From positions 62,001-126,000 of the forward strand of contig JAGVSM010004271.1 in assembly GCA_022494885.1 (NCBI GenBank): a stretch of 64,000 nt of DNA, written 5' to 3'. This document shows, in pieces, positions 11,201-26,200 of the stretch. The notes below the pieces were generated by a model. It was not told the DNA's origin. It did not search any database and saw nothing but the letters and a program-made list of their open reading frames with translations. Position 1 is the first letter of the stretch, and every line of letters starts with the position of its first letter. This DNA comes from Micrasema longulum. Its lineage: Eukaryota; Arthropoda; Insecta; Trichoptera; Brachycentridae. Both the position numbers and the translations under genes were made by a program.

Positions 11201-14200
11201 TGTTCTTCGATTTCAAAAGGGTTTTGTTTGACTTACATCCAGTTCTTTTTCAAATATGAAAGGCAATCTTCTACACAATTCCTTGTTGAAAACAAAAAGG
11301 GTCTGTTCCTTATCTACCATATTAGGGGGGAACATTGACCCATCTGATGCATCCACTCTGAAAGTATGATAAATTTTATTTATATCAATATTTTTTTTTA
11401 AAATTGTAAACAATGATAAACACTTTGAGCACCAGCCGAATACGCGTAGAATTTACCCTGTACCCGGCCCATTTTTTGTGAAATTTCACGTTATTTCAAT
11501 TATTAAACTCACGCCCCTCCCTTCATACCCTGCCTCTTTTTTCAACTAATTCTCCTAAAACATAAAATATTACATTTTCATAACCTGATCAGTGCATGTG
11601 GTTATTAAAATGCACGTCGTACTGGTTTTATATATCTGTGCAACAACAATGGTGAAGGTGTGTAGTGGGTTTTGCATGTTGGTTTAATTGGTGTCCTGAC
11701 CGTAGGACACAGAAAAGTAGGTAAGTGGTAATATACACTTTTTACGAGTAAAAAACATATTGCATCTCATTCAAACCTGTTGCATTCGTCGGTTCCCCAG
11801 TGAGAGAGCTTGCTCAGTCCGTTGTACCGGTCGATCATGGCAAACTTGTTCATGTCGCGTACTCCGGTGAACATCGTCACCACATCGCTTCCGGTCCCGT
11901 TGCGCTAAAAAACCACATCAGCATTTTATTAGTTATAATGTTTTGAGTTTGTCCAAATACTAGAGTTACTGGACATTCCGCCCTGATGCTAAAGCAATCG
12001 AAAATTAACACAGATTTTGGTCAAAGAAGATCGGTCTACTTCTCCATTAAAGTGTACAACCAGCTTCCGTTGTCCACAAGGGCAATCAGTAAACACCAGG
12101 GGTGCATTTATGAACATTCTCTATCCCTTTGAGCGGTGGTAGGCAAACTGCGGTTCAGCGCAGGTTGACAGGTTCTACAGAAGAACTTCTAGGACTATTG
12201 CCTTTTGAATTATTGAGGATATTGCATGTATCAAACATCGCCGCTTGTAAGCGAAAGAAGGCGGAATGCGGCCTGTAACGTGGCGACAAGCGCGAACATA
12301 AATTAACATCAAGCCTTGCAGCCCTTGTTCGGGCTTATAGATGGAGATGGTAGCTGCACGGGAAAAAATGCTCGATTGGGCGCCGAAAATTTTTTAGACC
12401 CCCGATGGCGGCTGAAGCTTCGCGAGCTGTCGCTAGGGCTACACGCGGCGCTCTAATGATAATAAACTGTGCAAGTGTTTTTATGAAGTTATTTATATGT
12501 TGTTTTTTATTTTTATTTTGGCTTGATTTTGCAATCTAATGAGCTGCCCCTTTAATAACGACGGTTAATTATGTCATTTGCGGGGGCAGCCATTAGAATA
12601 TCGGGACTCTAGCCACAAATATGTATAGGATTGTGAGGTACTAGGCCTCACCAAATCCCACTAAAATTTGTGACACCCTTTTCTAAATATGTAGGATCTT
12701 TCCCTGTATTGTGTATGCGTCAATTGAGACACGGGGAAGACGCCTACATACTTAATTCGTATGTTAACTATATTTCTAGAGAGTTATTTAGTTTCAAAAT
12801 TAAAATGAAGAAACACAATGTAAAAACGTTCCTACAATGGAAGAGAGCGCTCCGAGTTAATCTGGGACAGCCCGAATCCTTCCCGTTTTCTCCTGCGGCT
12901 TATGTATGCTGTCTTGTACCGTACCTGACTGCGACACGGTACAAATTGTTCGATAAAACCTGTGTGTTTTTTGTAAATAAAGTTGTGTATAAATCGAAAA
13001 TGTGTTTTAGTGGAATTACGCCCTCTTCCTTTGAATTGGTTCTAGCATGATCAATTTGATTAATTACTTACTGTTATTAGGGCTAGAATGATAAATTGAA
13101 TAAAATACTTACTGTTGATAGAACTCCAAACTGATCCATTTGAGGCAACTGGCTCGAGAACTGCAGGAACGGTTTGGCCAGGTTGACCAGCTCATCCTCA
13201 TATCCCCACAGAAACCGGTGGATGGGGAGGCTCCTGAAGGCCTGGGTGTTCAGGGACTTGAACAGCGTAGACAGACCCACTTTGGCCATATAATACGTGT
13301 CTTTGGCCATTGCTATTGCGCTCTGTGAAGAAAAAGTAATCAACAATGTTTTGAGTATGTCCAAATGTTTGCGGACAGGCTGGATTTTCTCCCTAGGGAG
13401 TTATTCAGATCTAACTTTGTTGCAACAGAGAAACAAAACATTTTTGAGAAGGGAATATGGAAGTCTAGACATTAACAGGGCTGATGACTAGTCATTTATT
13501 TATTTATTTACTTAAAGGCAGTTTATTACACATTATTTCAGACATAATGAACCGGGTTGTGGTCCCGTGGAAGTATTGTAGACTTGCGGACCAAAGGTCC
13601 GAGGTTCAAATCCCACTCTACCACAACTCGAATTCCATTTTTCCAGCACAAGTTAATTACGACTTTTTGGAAATGGTCTGAAAATTTGAGTAAATAATAA
13701 AAACTCAAATATTTCTCTTTTACAAAAAAAATAATTAAATATTGTACATATAATCATGCATTGACATAATATAAATAACTTCTTTGACGTTACTACAAAG
13801 TTATGTCGTCACTTTTTCTGACAACTCTCATTCTAATCATCTTACATTTTAAGGACTATAGTCATTCTTTAAAGTGCCGTGTGCTTACACTGCCTTACTT
13901 ATAAATTAGTAGCTCAATCACAAATAACTATCGACGTGCTTAAAAACATGCTAAGCATTTGAGCGATCACACTGAACAATAATGGACACTCAACAATGTT
14001 TGAGTATGGCCAAATGCTTGCAGACTGGCTGGATTTCCTCCCTAGGGAGTTATTCATATTTGAATGTATTTCAACAGAGAGGGAAAACATTTTTGAGTAG
14101 GAAAAATGGAAGTCTAGGCATTTACAGGGCTTATGACCTGTCATTGGCTGGTCTCAGTGGCCACTTTACATACTGTGTAACATTCACCATTCGGCCCATG

Positions 14201-17200
14201 TTTAAACATCCACATTTCCTCAATTCTTCAATGTTACACTAACTATGAGACGTGATTCTGACTTCATGGAATGATGATGATGATGATAGCTGTGCAATTC
14301 AATGCTCTAATTTTTACTGCGTTTAAGAAAAACATTTTTTTATCCAATTTCCCTAGGCACTGAACTTGCTCATTGATATTTTTTGTAGGAAGACGTCGCG
14401 AGAAATAAAACATTATGTTGAGATGGGCGTACCAGCATAGGAAGATTTGGAACGACAACTTTATCATATTGAGCACCGATGGATTCGTCTGGTAACATTT
14501 GGTAGGACCGCTTGTCTTGGTACGTCAGCGTTCCATTTGGGTTGAAGACAGTATTCACTCTTGTCAACGTCTCCCTGAAAACAAAAAGATTTATACTTTT
14601 CGGTTCAATTCAACACAAATAGCAAAAATATACATCTCCTTCAAAGGAGATCAATTACAAACCGAAAATATTAATTTAGATGTCGTCAAGTCTATTAAAG
14701 ACCTCGGAGTTATCATGTCTGTAAACTTGCCTTTAATGAACACATTGATACTATCATGGTGGTGTTGTTTGTTACCTACTAAACGTCGGGTTATTTCGAC
14801 TGCCTAGTAGGTTCCACATAAATTGCTAAATATTTATCCGCGTTGATATCATTCCGTAAAAATCGTCTCGTGAGAACGTTTTTTACTTCACGCTCGTTTT
14901 GGATAAATCTTCAGACTAACATGGTATGTGAAATGGACAGATAGAGTAAAAGATTGTACTTACAGTTTTAATATATTATAATATTGACTCCATATATATG
15001 TTCGGCATACTAAATGGTATAATCGATGTTTCATCATTACTGGGACAAGTAAAATTCAATATTCCGACTCTTAGATTGAGAAACAATGAAGGACTGTTCA
15101 TCGATCAGCATAGAACAAACTATGGCCTAAATTCTCCAATGACCTGCCTTTGTCGTATTGTTAACTCAAGACAAGATCTGGACTTTTTTGGTTTAAGTTT
15201 ACAACGATTTAAACGAGCACTAAATAAATAGTCCAGATCTTGTCTCGATGTCCCTTATGTTTGTCAATGCTTCTTTCTTTTTTTAAAAATGTTTTAAACT
15301 ATTCTTTTATTGTAATATTTAAACCTTATAAATTGTATACATGGACAATGTCCGTTAATAAATAAATAAATAAATAAATAAATATCTTTTATTAATAAAA
15401 ATTATACAATATATAAACTTAATATAATGGAAATACTTTAAAATAACTCAATGAATGTAATTTGTAAAAGGTAAAATAAAGCAATTAAGAAAAGTATGAA
15501 ATCGTAACAATTAAAATTAAATCAAGTTTTTGTCTAAAGATCGTGCGTCACCGAACACAGCCAAAACGTCTCTCGTCCTGTCCGTCGCTCGGACCTGGCG
15601 CACGACGTCACGTGTGACGTCTATAGTGTTGCCACACTATGATTAAAAATGTTCCCAGCTAAAGCGCTCTATTGATCACTTGTTTGTCCTCATTTAGAAT
15701 ATGCCTCCGTGATCTGGTCTCCCTTATATGTAGGCAGGATATATCATATCGAACCGGTGCGACATCGTCTATATCGTCATGGATGATTGGCCTCAAGAAG
15801 GGAGACCACACTTACAGAGAAGTGGACTCAATGTTCAAAATCTCAAATTCAAAAACGTACAAATAACATTGACTTCATATTCATGTTTAATTGACTAAAT
15901 GGCTTGATTGATGTACTATTGTTACTGGAACAAGTAGCATTCGATGTTCCGATTCGCCGGTTGCGAAATAATAATGTGCTGTTCCTCGATCAGCACAGCG
16001 CAAACAATGGCTTGCATGCACCAATGTCCCGATTGTGTTGCATTGTAAACTCGAGACAAAATCTGGACTTTGTTAGTGTAAGTCTTTTTAGATGTAAACA
16101 ATCATTAGGATAGACCGGATCTTGTCTTGAGGTAGTAATTATAATTTTTTTGTCCTGACACACTCAGGCATTTTTCATTTCATTTATTTTGGTTTCGAAT
16201 TAAATGTAAAGCTCACATTAAAACACGGCTGGCGGTTAAAGAATTACTAAATTCGCGTTGGGCACGAGTTGAGTGTCATAATTTTAGAAGGCTCAGGGTA
16301 AAACGCATTCTGAATTATCATCATTAACACATATTCTCGTATTTTCTCCATGGGTTATGGCGCTACAGTAGTGATTTTTACACGATTTTGATTTGAGCAT
16401 GACGAGGCCTCTAAACCAATCACACGAGAAGATAAAACAAAAAACTAACCCATATTACGAATATAAAAATAGCTCAAATAAGGCAAAAATAAATAACGTG
16501 TGTCGTTATTTACGAAAAAATGCTTTTTCAACCAGCTAATAGTAGGCAAGCCAACGACGGGCAGGACAACGTCTGTGGGGTCCGCTAGTTTATGATAAAT
16601 GTTAAATTAATAATTAAATACATTTATTTTGCATATAATCCGAATGAAAACGTAATTATAGTATAACACACACACACGCACCCTCTCCTTCATTTATTCC
16701 CACACGCACATGTACCCTCTCCCTCATTCATTCACGCATACACACATTCACATACACACACATGAATACAAACGTCACACACATACAATTACGTAAGCTC
16801 TTTTCTTATATATTATGTGTCACTAGATTTACAGTGGATTTTTTTTATTGGCTCTAGTATTGTTAATATTTTTCTACTTATTTTGTTCATGTAATAGCTG
16901 TAAAAATCCCAAATAAAATAAAATAAATGAAATGACATTTAGTAAATTTAAAGGTCTTAATTTGCATTTAATAAAAGTTTTAAGCTAAAAAATATGAATG
17001 TCATTCCATAAAATATATTAAATAAAACTTAATTATCAAAAATTGAGCAAAGGAAAAAACTTTTTTTTTTTTCATAACATTAAATTTAATGCGATAAGGG
17101 AAATGGGAAGAAAAAATAAATTTTATCATCATTCCCCTTCCGCACCTAATGGTGCATAGGGCACTGCATTGGTACACCAATCGCAGCGTATCTTGATCAT

Positions 17201-20200
17201 TTTTGTTGCATGAAGGTAAGACGATCAGTCTTACGCTTCAGGTCCCAGTCCGGGGACTATGAAATATTCTAGTGAAAAAACACCTTTTTACGTAAATATT
17301 TCATGTCAACCATGTCGGGAATCGAACCCGGACCTCTAGCATAGTAGGAAAACGCGCCGACCACTACACCATGCGGTACTTAAATTGAGATTTGGGAGGG
17401 AACTGCACTAAACTGTTATTTTTGTAACGTCTTCGCGAAACAGCTTAATTTGTGAAACGGTAACTGTTATTGATATTTTTATAAAAAAAACCGAGATGTC
17501 CAGCTCTTGTAAAAGATACTTTATATAAAGGACTTACTTGTAAACATACGGGCCAAGATCTTCAACTCTCAGTTTGTCGTCGATTCCTGCCATGTAATCA
17601 TCCACGTTGGTGTAGTTAAATACGTGAACCTTTAGTATCGGATGCACGGGGGGTTTACTCCATAGTTCATAGGCTTTTGAGTTGTTGATTAGCATCATAT
17701 TCTGAAAGAAAAACACACGTGAACCATCATCATTATCATTCCATGTCCGCTTCCTTGTTGGAGCATTTGGTATCCACAAAGAGCCTCCATGCATCTCTAT
17801 CGGAGTTGCGTCATCCTGAGTCAGGTTCTCGTCCCGACGTTCTGACATAAACTGCCGACGAACAGTCAGCAGTGGACGTCCAGGACGTCGAGAACCTGAC
17901 AATAATAATAATAATAATTGGCAAATTTATATAGGGCACTTAGGGCCGGTTGCATCAAAGTTGGTATAAATTTAGTTTAAAGTTAAATATTTAAACTTAG
18001 TTAAGGCTCAAAATCTGGTAACAAAAATTCCGTTGCATCAACTTTATTTTAGATAAGTTAAAGTTAAGAATATTGCCACTGTAAAGGTTCAAGTTTCACC
18101 CTAAAATTGTTGGGATTTTCGCGCAAGCACGAGATATGGATATTCGCTAATAAGCGGAATGGGGAATGTTGTAGAATTCTACATAAAAGTGGCCACTTGA
18201 ACCCAACCTATGACAGGTCATAAGCCCTGTAAACGCTCGAATATCCATAATCTTGAAACAAAAATTCTACCCATCTCTGTAGTGATATAAATAATAATAT
18301 ACCTACTCCCCTTGGGATAAAACCCAGAATTGTGTGTGTATAAATATGTAAATATATATACACATACCAAAAAAATAATATTGCATCAAATATTATTTAA
18401 CATGATATAAAAATATCCGTTTTATGTAAAATAAAATTTGTTTTATATTTTAAGTTCAAAGTTTATTAATTCAATGACTCTTATTAAATGACCCTTTAAT
18501 TATCGACTCTGTTGTGTCAATCAATATTTTCAAGTGCACAATACATTTTTAGAAAAATTAACAAATAGTTTTTTTTACCTTACGTTTGTGTTATGTTTAT
18601 ATTCTTCGCGATCTGGCAATATTACCCGGTAGCTTCAAGTGTGCGCGCGGCGAAAGTGTGTTTAAGTGGGGGAATTATTGGACACAGTCCGATGTATTCA
18701 AATATGATTCTACACTCCTTCTAGACTATTCTTAATTATATGGCTTGCACATATAAACATTAATAAAAAAATTGATTTAAGATTGTGGGTATGATAATCT
18801 AAAGAAGTGAGATTTTAGTTGGGATCTGAACTGATTGGGACTGTAGATGATTCGTAAGTTTGAAGGCAATTGGTTCTATTTATAGTCCTTAAAATATAGC
18901 TTGATTAGAATGACAGTTGTCAGCAAATGTGGCGACATAACTTTGTAGTAACGTCTAAGGAGTGATTTATATTGACACACGAAAAATCATTAGTATCTGG
19001 CATGTTCATTTATTTTTTTAATACAATGCTTGACATATAAATCAACTTAAATATATAAAATCAGCTTTAAAACAAAAATAAACCTAATTATTAACGACGT
19101 TCTTACAAGGTTACATCATTTTGTAAAAACGTTAGAGATGAGACAAATTGATCAATGTCAATCGATCAAATAAAAAAATAATTCATTTGGTTTTGTTCGT
19201 GAAGAAAAGTATACAATGCCTCATTTTTGGTGATTAATTGTTTTAAACACACCATTGTTTTTGCGTTTTTATATCAATTTTCGTAAACACAGTTTCATTT
19301 TTGCATGAAAAAACTGAGAAAATCGATTTGATCGGTACATAGTCAGTGATAAGTACTTTTCCATCTATGACTATGAGCTAATTGAATGCTCTAATTTTTC
19401 CGCGCGTAAAAAAACATTTTTATATCCAATTTCCCGTAGGGCTGAAGTTCCGCATTAGCCAAGAAGCCTAATAATTAAAAAAAAATAATTCCATATGATA
19501 GATTTTAGTTTTTTTAGAATACTGCCAGGATTCGACCCGGGACCTCAAATATTGTAGGCGAAAACGCCCACCACTACAGTACGAGGCGGACTTTTATCCA
19601 CTCGATTCGTATATTTACCTGAGAGTAGCCATCAAGTTGAATGCTCTCATTCAGGGTTCTGGATTTTTTTCACACGCAACAGACAAAAAAGTAAATAAAT
19701 GTGATTTTAACTTACGGATAAAAGCGTGGTATTAAACGTGTCGGTGAAAAAGAATGTGATGGTCCCTATGAGGCTGAGGAGGAATATCACCACTAGCGAG
19801 GTCATTACTGGAACAAAAATAAATTAATTGCATTAATAAAATACAGACTATCTACTTATAATGACAGTTAAAGTGATATGGACATATTATTACACTGTAA
19901 ATATTATAGTTTTATCAGATCTGTTTAGTGAACATTTATTTAAATCTTAAAATAGGGCACACATATCATACATATTGTTATGTGTGTTCTAATAATAACA
20001 TTGCAAATATATTTAATTTATAAATTGTTTATCACATATGTCTTGACCATTATTTTAAATTTTGATATGTTTTTTTCTTCATAAATATTTTTTTCCATTT
20101 CGTAATACTTTTTAATTGCTTTAAATAAAATTGAATTTTGTGACTTTGCCTTTTTCCTAAATGGAAGTCTAATTTTGTTCTTTTCTCTAGTATTGTGATC

Positions 20201-23200
20201 GTGTTCACGCTGGTTCCGATCAATTTTTTTTCCAAAATTCTGTTTTTTTATTAGAGTTTATAATTTTATGAACAAATATCATTGTATTGTAAAATATTCT
20301 TTGTTTATATGTTAATAATTTCATTTCATTTACCATCGACTTTACCCTCGTATATCTGTTTTTTTTCAAAATGATTCTAAAGGCTTTATTTTGTAATACA
20401 GTTAGTTTATCTATGTTTTCTTTGTTTGATAAAAATAAAATGATACTACAGTAGTTAACGTGTGGTTCAATAATTGCTTTGTAAATAGTTTTGCAGGAGT
20501 CCTTAAAGACATTTTAAATTTATCTTCTGCTTAACTTTAACTTTTGCACCTGTATCTAATGAATTATTTTGAGTTTGTCCAAATTGAAGGACTCACCCTG
20601 TTTCACGCCTTTTGAGATCGTAAACTAAGATGTGAATCCCCCATTAACTCTTACACATGCTGAACTCTACAACAGACATTCTTCTCCTTCTTCTTATGGT
20701 TCCTCTCCCCGATGGAGGTTGGAAATCATCATTGCGATTCTTACTTTATTGGCAGCTGCCCTGAACAAGGACTGGGTGCTGCAATGGAACCAGTCGCGCA
20801 AGTTCTTAAGCCAAGAGATGCGTTTTCTACCTGCACTGCGTCTCCCTTCAATCCTTCCCCGTAGAATGACTTGTAAAATTTTATATGTTTCGCCTCTCAT
20901 CACATGCCCAAAGTACTCGAGTTTTCTTTTCTTTATGGTCTTCAGTACCTCTTTATCTTTTTCCATCCGTCGGAGAACATCATCGTTTCGGACTCTATCC
21001 ACCCGGGAGATTTTAATATCCTCCTGTAGCACCACATTTCAAAGGGTTCGATCTTTTTTGAAGTGTTTTGGGTGAGTGTCCACGTTTCGACGCCGTAAAA
21101 AAGTACCGAGAAGACGTAACATCGAGCAATGCGCATTCGGAGGTCTAAATTAAAGTCTCTACTGCAAAGAAGGTCACGCATCCTGAAAAGGCAGTCTCGC
21201 GCCACCTCTATTCTGACTTTGATCTCTTGCGAGTGATCCCATTTATCATTCAGCCAGCACCCTAAATATTTATATTGATGAACTTGCTCAATAAACTGCG
21301 CTCCAAGTTTTAAAGTCATTGGGAAAGTTTGTGGCTTTTTCCGAATAACCATACATTTAGTAGTAAAAATACTTAACTTCAATATCAATACATAGATGGT
21401 GCTCCAACACGCTAGTGAATGCTTTCTCATTTAATAAGATATATACAAGAATCAAAATGATACCAGTGTCGATATTCGCTAATAAGCGGAATGGGGAATG
21501 TTGTTAAAAACGTAAAGTGGCCACTCAACCCAGCCAATGACAGGTCATAAGCCCTGTAAACGCTCGAATATCGATAATCCTGAATTTGAAAAAATTCTAC
21601 CTCATCTCTGTAGGAATATTGATAAAAAAATATATACCTACTCCCCCTCGGGAGAAATCCAGATTTGTGTATGTACAAAAATACACATACCAAAAAAATA
21701 ATGTCATACATTTAGTCTTGGAAATATTCATCTCTAGCCCTTTATTCAAACTTGCCGTGTAAACTTTGTCCAATAATAGTTGCAGGCTTTCCATACTATC
21801 TGCTAGAAGGACAGTATCATCCGCGTATCGGATATTGTTTATAATTTGTCCATTAAAACAATATAACTAAATGTTATAAAATATTTGAATATAACCACTT
21901 ATTGACTTTTCTATGTCTACCGGTTTCGAGACGTACCCGTCTCTTTGTCAGGACATCAATTAAACCAACATGCAAACCAACATGCAATACCCACTATACA
22001 CCTTCACCATAGAAAAGTCAGTAAGTGGTTATATATAAATATTTAATAACATTTAGTAAAATGTTTGACAACAAAGTTAATGCTTTAAATATTAATAATA
22101 AAACAATTTTTATTTATTAACTACATTATACATACATTTGTTAAGGACAGAGACACAGTTTATAGCGACACAATCAGGAACAACCCATGTCTGTGAACTT
22201 GCTCCGACTCGCTAGAAAATCCGTGTTGAGTCGGGGAACTTGTAATGCATTCATAACCATACATTCACACACATATATACATATATATTCGCACATACAT
22301 ATTTATATTATATTTTATACATACATATACATATATATGAAGTCTATACACATCATTGATACTTTATACATTATTACATTTATAAATACATATTAATTAT
22401 TTATTTATTTATTTTTTATTGACACTTTATATACATATACAATAAATATACATATAAGGGCGGGCATATTGCCTTAAGGCAATTTCTTCCTACCTACCCA
22501 AACCGTTCAGTTTGAGAAAATTATAAATACATGGACATATTGAATCTTACAATTTACCAGTTAGTCCACATTTGATATAAGTATTAAAAAAATAAAAGTA
22601 TTAAAAACATACGAAGCGACAAGCAGCTACTTAACAAAAGAGCCAATTCAAGTTTTTTTTATTAAATAAAAAAAAACTTGAATTGGCTCTTCGTTAACGT
22701 TGCTACATGTCACTTGGTATTTTTTTTCCTTTCCTGCGTCGATACAGCAGGGCCTCGATAGTCCGGACGCGCAAAATTTATACCACGTTTGGATGTACGA
22801 AGCGTTCAGATTATAGTATGCAGGATATTTTATTTTGAAAGGCATTTTTCGTTATAAGACAATGATTTTTCAAACTGAAAGTATGTTTAAATCGTGCTAA
22901 ATGTTATTTATTTTAAAGAAACAAACAGTCGACAATGATATAGTTACATTTTTAAAAAAATACAGTTTAAAGACAGACCAGCAAAGTTTCTAAATAAGAA
23001 TCATACCAATGCTGAATCAACTGCTCCACAACTGTATGGCTTATGTTAGGTTTTTGTTATTTTCATTGTGTGTTTTTTAATATAAATAATATAGATGTAT
23101 ATAAATACCTTGTTTTTAAAACTGTCTGAATATTTGTTAATCATGTTTGTTTTTTAAGTGAGTCTTCTTTGTTTATTCTCAAATGTAATAAAAAAAAACT

Positions 23201-26200
23201 AAATTGTTAAGTGTCCTCGGCACGGGAAACCCCAGTGAGGTCACATTATTTTTATTATTAATTATAGTTTGTAAGCGAAAAAATATGAATAAATAAATAA
23301 ATAAATAAATATTATTAAATGAGGAAGTTCAGTGGTTTTTTTCAAATTTTTTATTTGTTAATAGACTGTTAAACAAAGTAAAAATTTTTTTTTTTTAATT
23401 TTTACATATCGTATTATCGGTGCTACGATTTTTTAAAGTTTTGTATTTCTGAAATAACTCCGCGTGTGACGTCAGAGGTTCATTTCCGCTTATTCTCATT
23501 CAGTCCTTCCCATTGGTCCAGAAGCGACAAGCAGACCGGAAATCTTCCATAGCTCTCAGATCATAGGTTGATTCACATGAACCAGTGACGTCATTAAAAG
23601 TAGTGCGTTTTTATCAAAATATTTTTTATTATTTTTTCTGTACATTTTCAAGAAACTTTGATGTACAATTTAATGCTCTAATTTTTACCCCGCGTAAGAA
23701 AACATTTTTTGTATCCAATTTCCCGTAGGGCTGAAGTTCCTCCTGCAATGGTAGCCGAAACGTCGGATCAAATCCAACATACACGGTTTCACCCAAAAAA
23801 GATACATAATATTGATAACAGTGACCGTGAAAACCTTCGCACCTACATAATACACACTGTCGCATAATAATATACTTCATTTTTGTAGTATTTTTCACAC
23901 AGCGAATTTGTCAATTTCCGAGTTACACAATATTTATTTTCTCCGTTTTGTTTTATGTAGAAACGTGTTTCTTTCTTATGACGGCAGTATATCAAGTCTT
24001 GCATCGTATGTAGACTATAGTCCTTAAAATGTAAGATGATTAGAATGACTGTTGTCAGAAAAAATGACGACATAACTTTGTAGTAACGTCTAAGGAGTGA
24101 TTTATATTGACACACGAAAAATCATTCGTATTTGGTAAGAAAATTTATTTTTTAAATACAATTCTTGACATATAAATCAACATAAATATATAAAATCAGC
24201 TTTAAAACTAAAAAAAAAAACTAAAATTAACATAATTATTAACGACGTTCTTACAAGGTTACATCATTTTGCAAAAACGTTAGAGATGGGACCAATTGAT
24301 CAATGTAATTTGATCGAATGAAAAAATAATTCACGAAAAAAGTATAAATGTCTTATTTTTGGTAAATAATTGTATTTAACACACTATAATAGGCTTGTTT
24401 TTGCGTTTTTTAAATCAATTTTCGGAAACGTTTAGTGATTGCATGAAATAACTGATAAAATCGATTTGATCAGTGATCAGTGATCCCATCACTAATGAAA
24501 TTATTTTGACAGCTGTCATTCTCATCAAGCTATATTTTAAGAACTATAGTGTGACATCACAGCCTGCCTGTTTCTGCCTATCTCTACAGGGTACAACGCA
24601 AAGGTTTGTTTACATGTATTTGTATACAAACGTCACGAACGTCACACAGATATAAGCTCCTACGTCATCGTAGTAATTGCACGGCGCAATTCAAAGGCAA
24701 AAAATAATTATTCATGATTAAAAAATGTTTGAATTGATAGCCAGTAAGATGTTTACAATAATTTACTCATAGGGAGATAAAATAAAACAGAAAATTAATA
24801 GAGCAAAGAGTTGTTTATAAAATTAATCATAATTTATATGTTTTAAATAGTTCATAAAATCTGCAAAAGGCATTTGATAGAGTTGACAGAGAGAAATTCT
24901 GGAAGGTTTTGTCAGAGTATGGAGTGAATGGTAACCTGACAAGGGCTGTTACGTCACTATATAAGGACAGCACAGCATGTGTGAAGCACGTGGGTCATTC
25001 ACATCGTGGTTTAACATTCCTAAAGGAGTCGGACAGGGATGCGTAATGCCACCATGTTAGTTCAACATATACATCGATAAGTGTATGAAAGAACTAAAAC
25101 ATTTAAGAATGAAAGCAAAAATGAGTGTTAACTGTCTTCTGTATGCTGATGATGCCGTGCTTCTTGCTAGCAGCAAAGGAGACCCGCAATTTTTAGTAAC
25201 AAAAGTCCACGATGTATGCAAGAAAAGCGATTTCCTTATGAATGTTGATAAATCGAAGGTGATGGTTCTTGAAAGGGATGAAAATATAACTAAATATGAG
25301 ATCAGTGTGAACGGGGATATTCTGAATCAGGTAGAAGAATTTGTGCATCTGGGAAGTATGTTTATGTGATTCATTTGCTAATTACGCATGAAATGTGGTC
25401 CCATCCTGTTTCTTTAAGATCCTAGCAGTATTTCTACACTTTAAAAGGACACAACACGGCATAGTTGAATTCAAATCAGGAGTTGCGTACTAAGCGACGT
25501 CTACAAATAAACTAATGGGTGCAAACGTAAAACTACTCATTTATGAGTAGTTAAGTCGCCTTCTGTTTGATGCTCGTATGCGGTTTCTGGACTATTCTTA
25601 ATTATATGGTATTAGGGTTTAGAGCAAAGCATAAAGATAGCACATTCCGCGAACCAGACAATTACGAGCGTTCATCTGCCAAAAGGCATGTGGCGCGATC
25701 AAAGTCAAAACGCATACCACGAAGCGGTAATTCGAGCCATAGAAAAAACGAAAAGTCGCAGGGGAGCTATATCCGGCCTATAAGGCGCACAAATCCAAGT
25801 CATTGACAACAACTTACTGTTCCACGACATCTTTTTTTTCCCAGTGGTTGTTATTTTCGTTGCGGTCATAGCAGCTGAGCCGCAATTACAAGCGCTATCT
25901 CATCGGTACATACCAAGACGGTATATTTAACTTTTGAACTACCTGTACGTTCCTCCATATGGCGAATTGTAATTTACCGACATGTCGGTACGCGTTTTCA
26001 CTACGTCACCTCAGACGTGATTTGATCGAATTTATTTATTTATTATTTCACGTTTTACATAAATTTTTTTTTAATAATATGAATACATCACTGGGCACAA
26101 CCCGTGTCGAGGCATTCATTTACATGATTTAATATTTTATTTTTTATTTTATTTTATTCCGAAAACATACAGTCATACATAATAAGTATTAAAAACAACA

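Noticed and set aside
12670..13050. 126-codon plus frame as a gene
   Set aside because: No recognisable domain, antisense inside a CD36 intron, and no splice or promoter support.
17300..17382. tRNA gene on the minus strand
   Set aside because: A and B boxes are present, but it is the head of a SINE repeated elsewhere (53.9, 61.6 kb), and the acceptor stem does not close.
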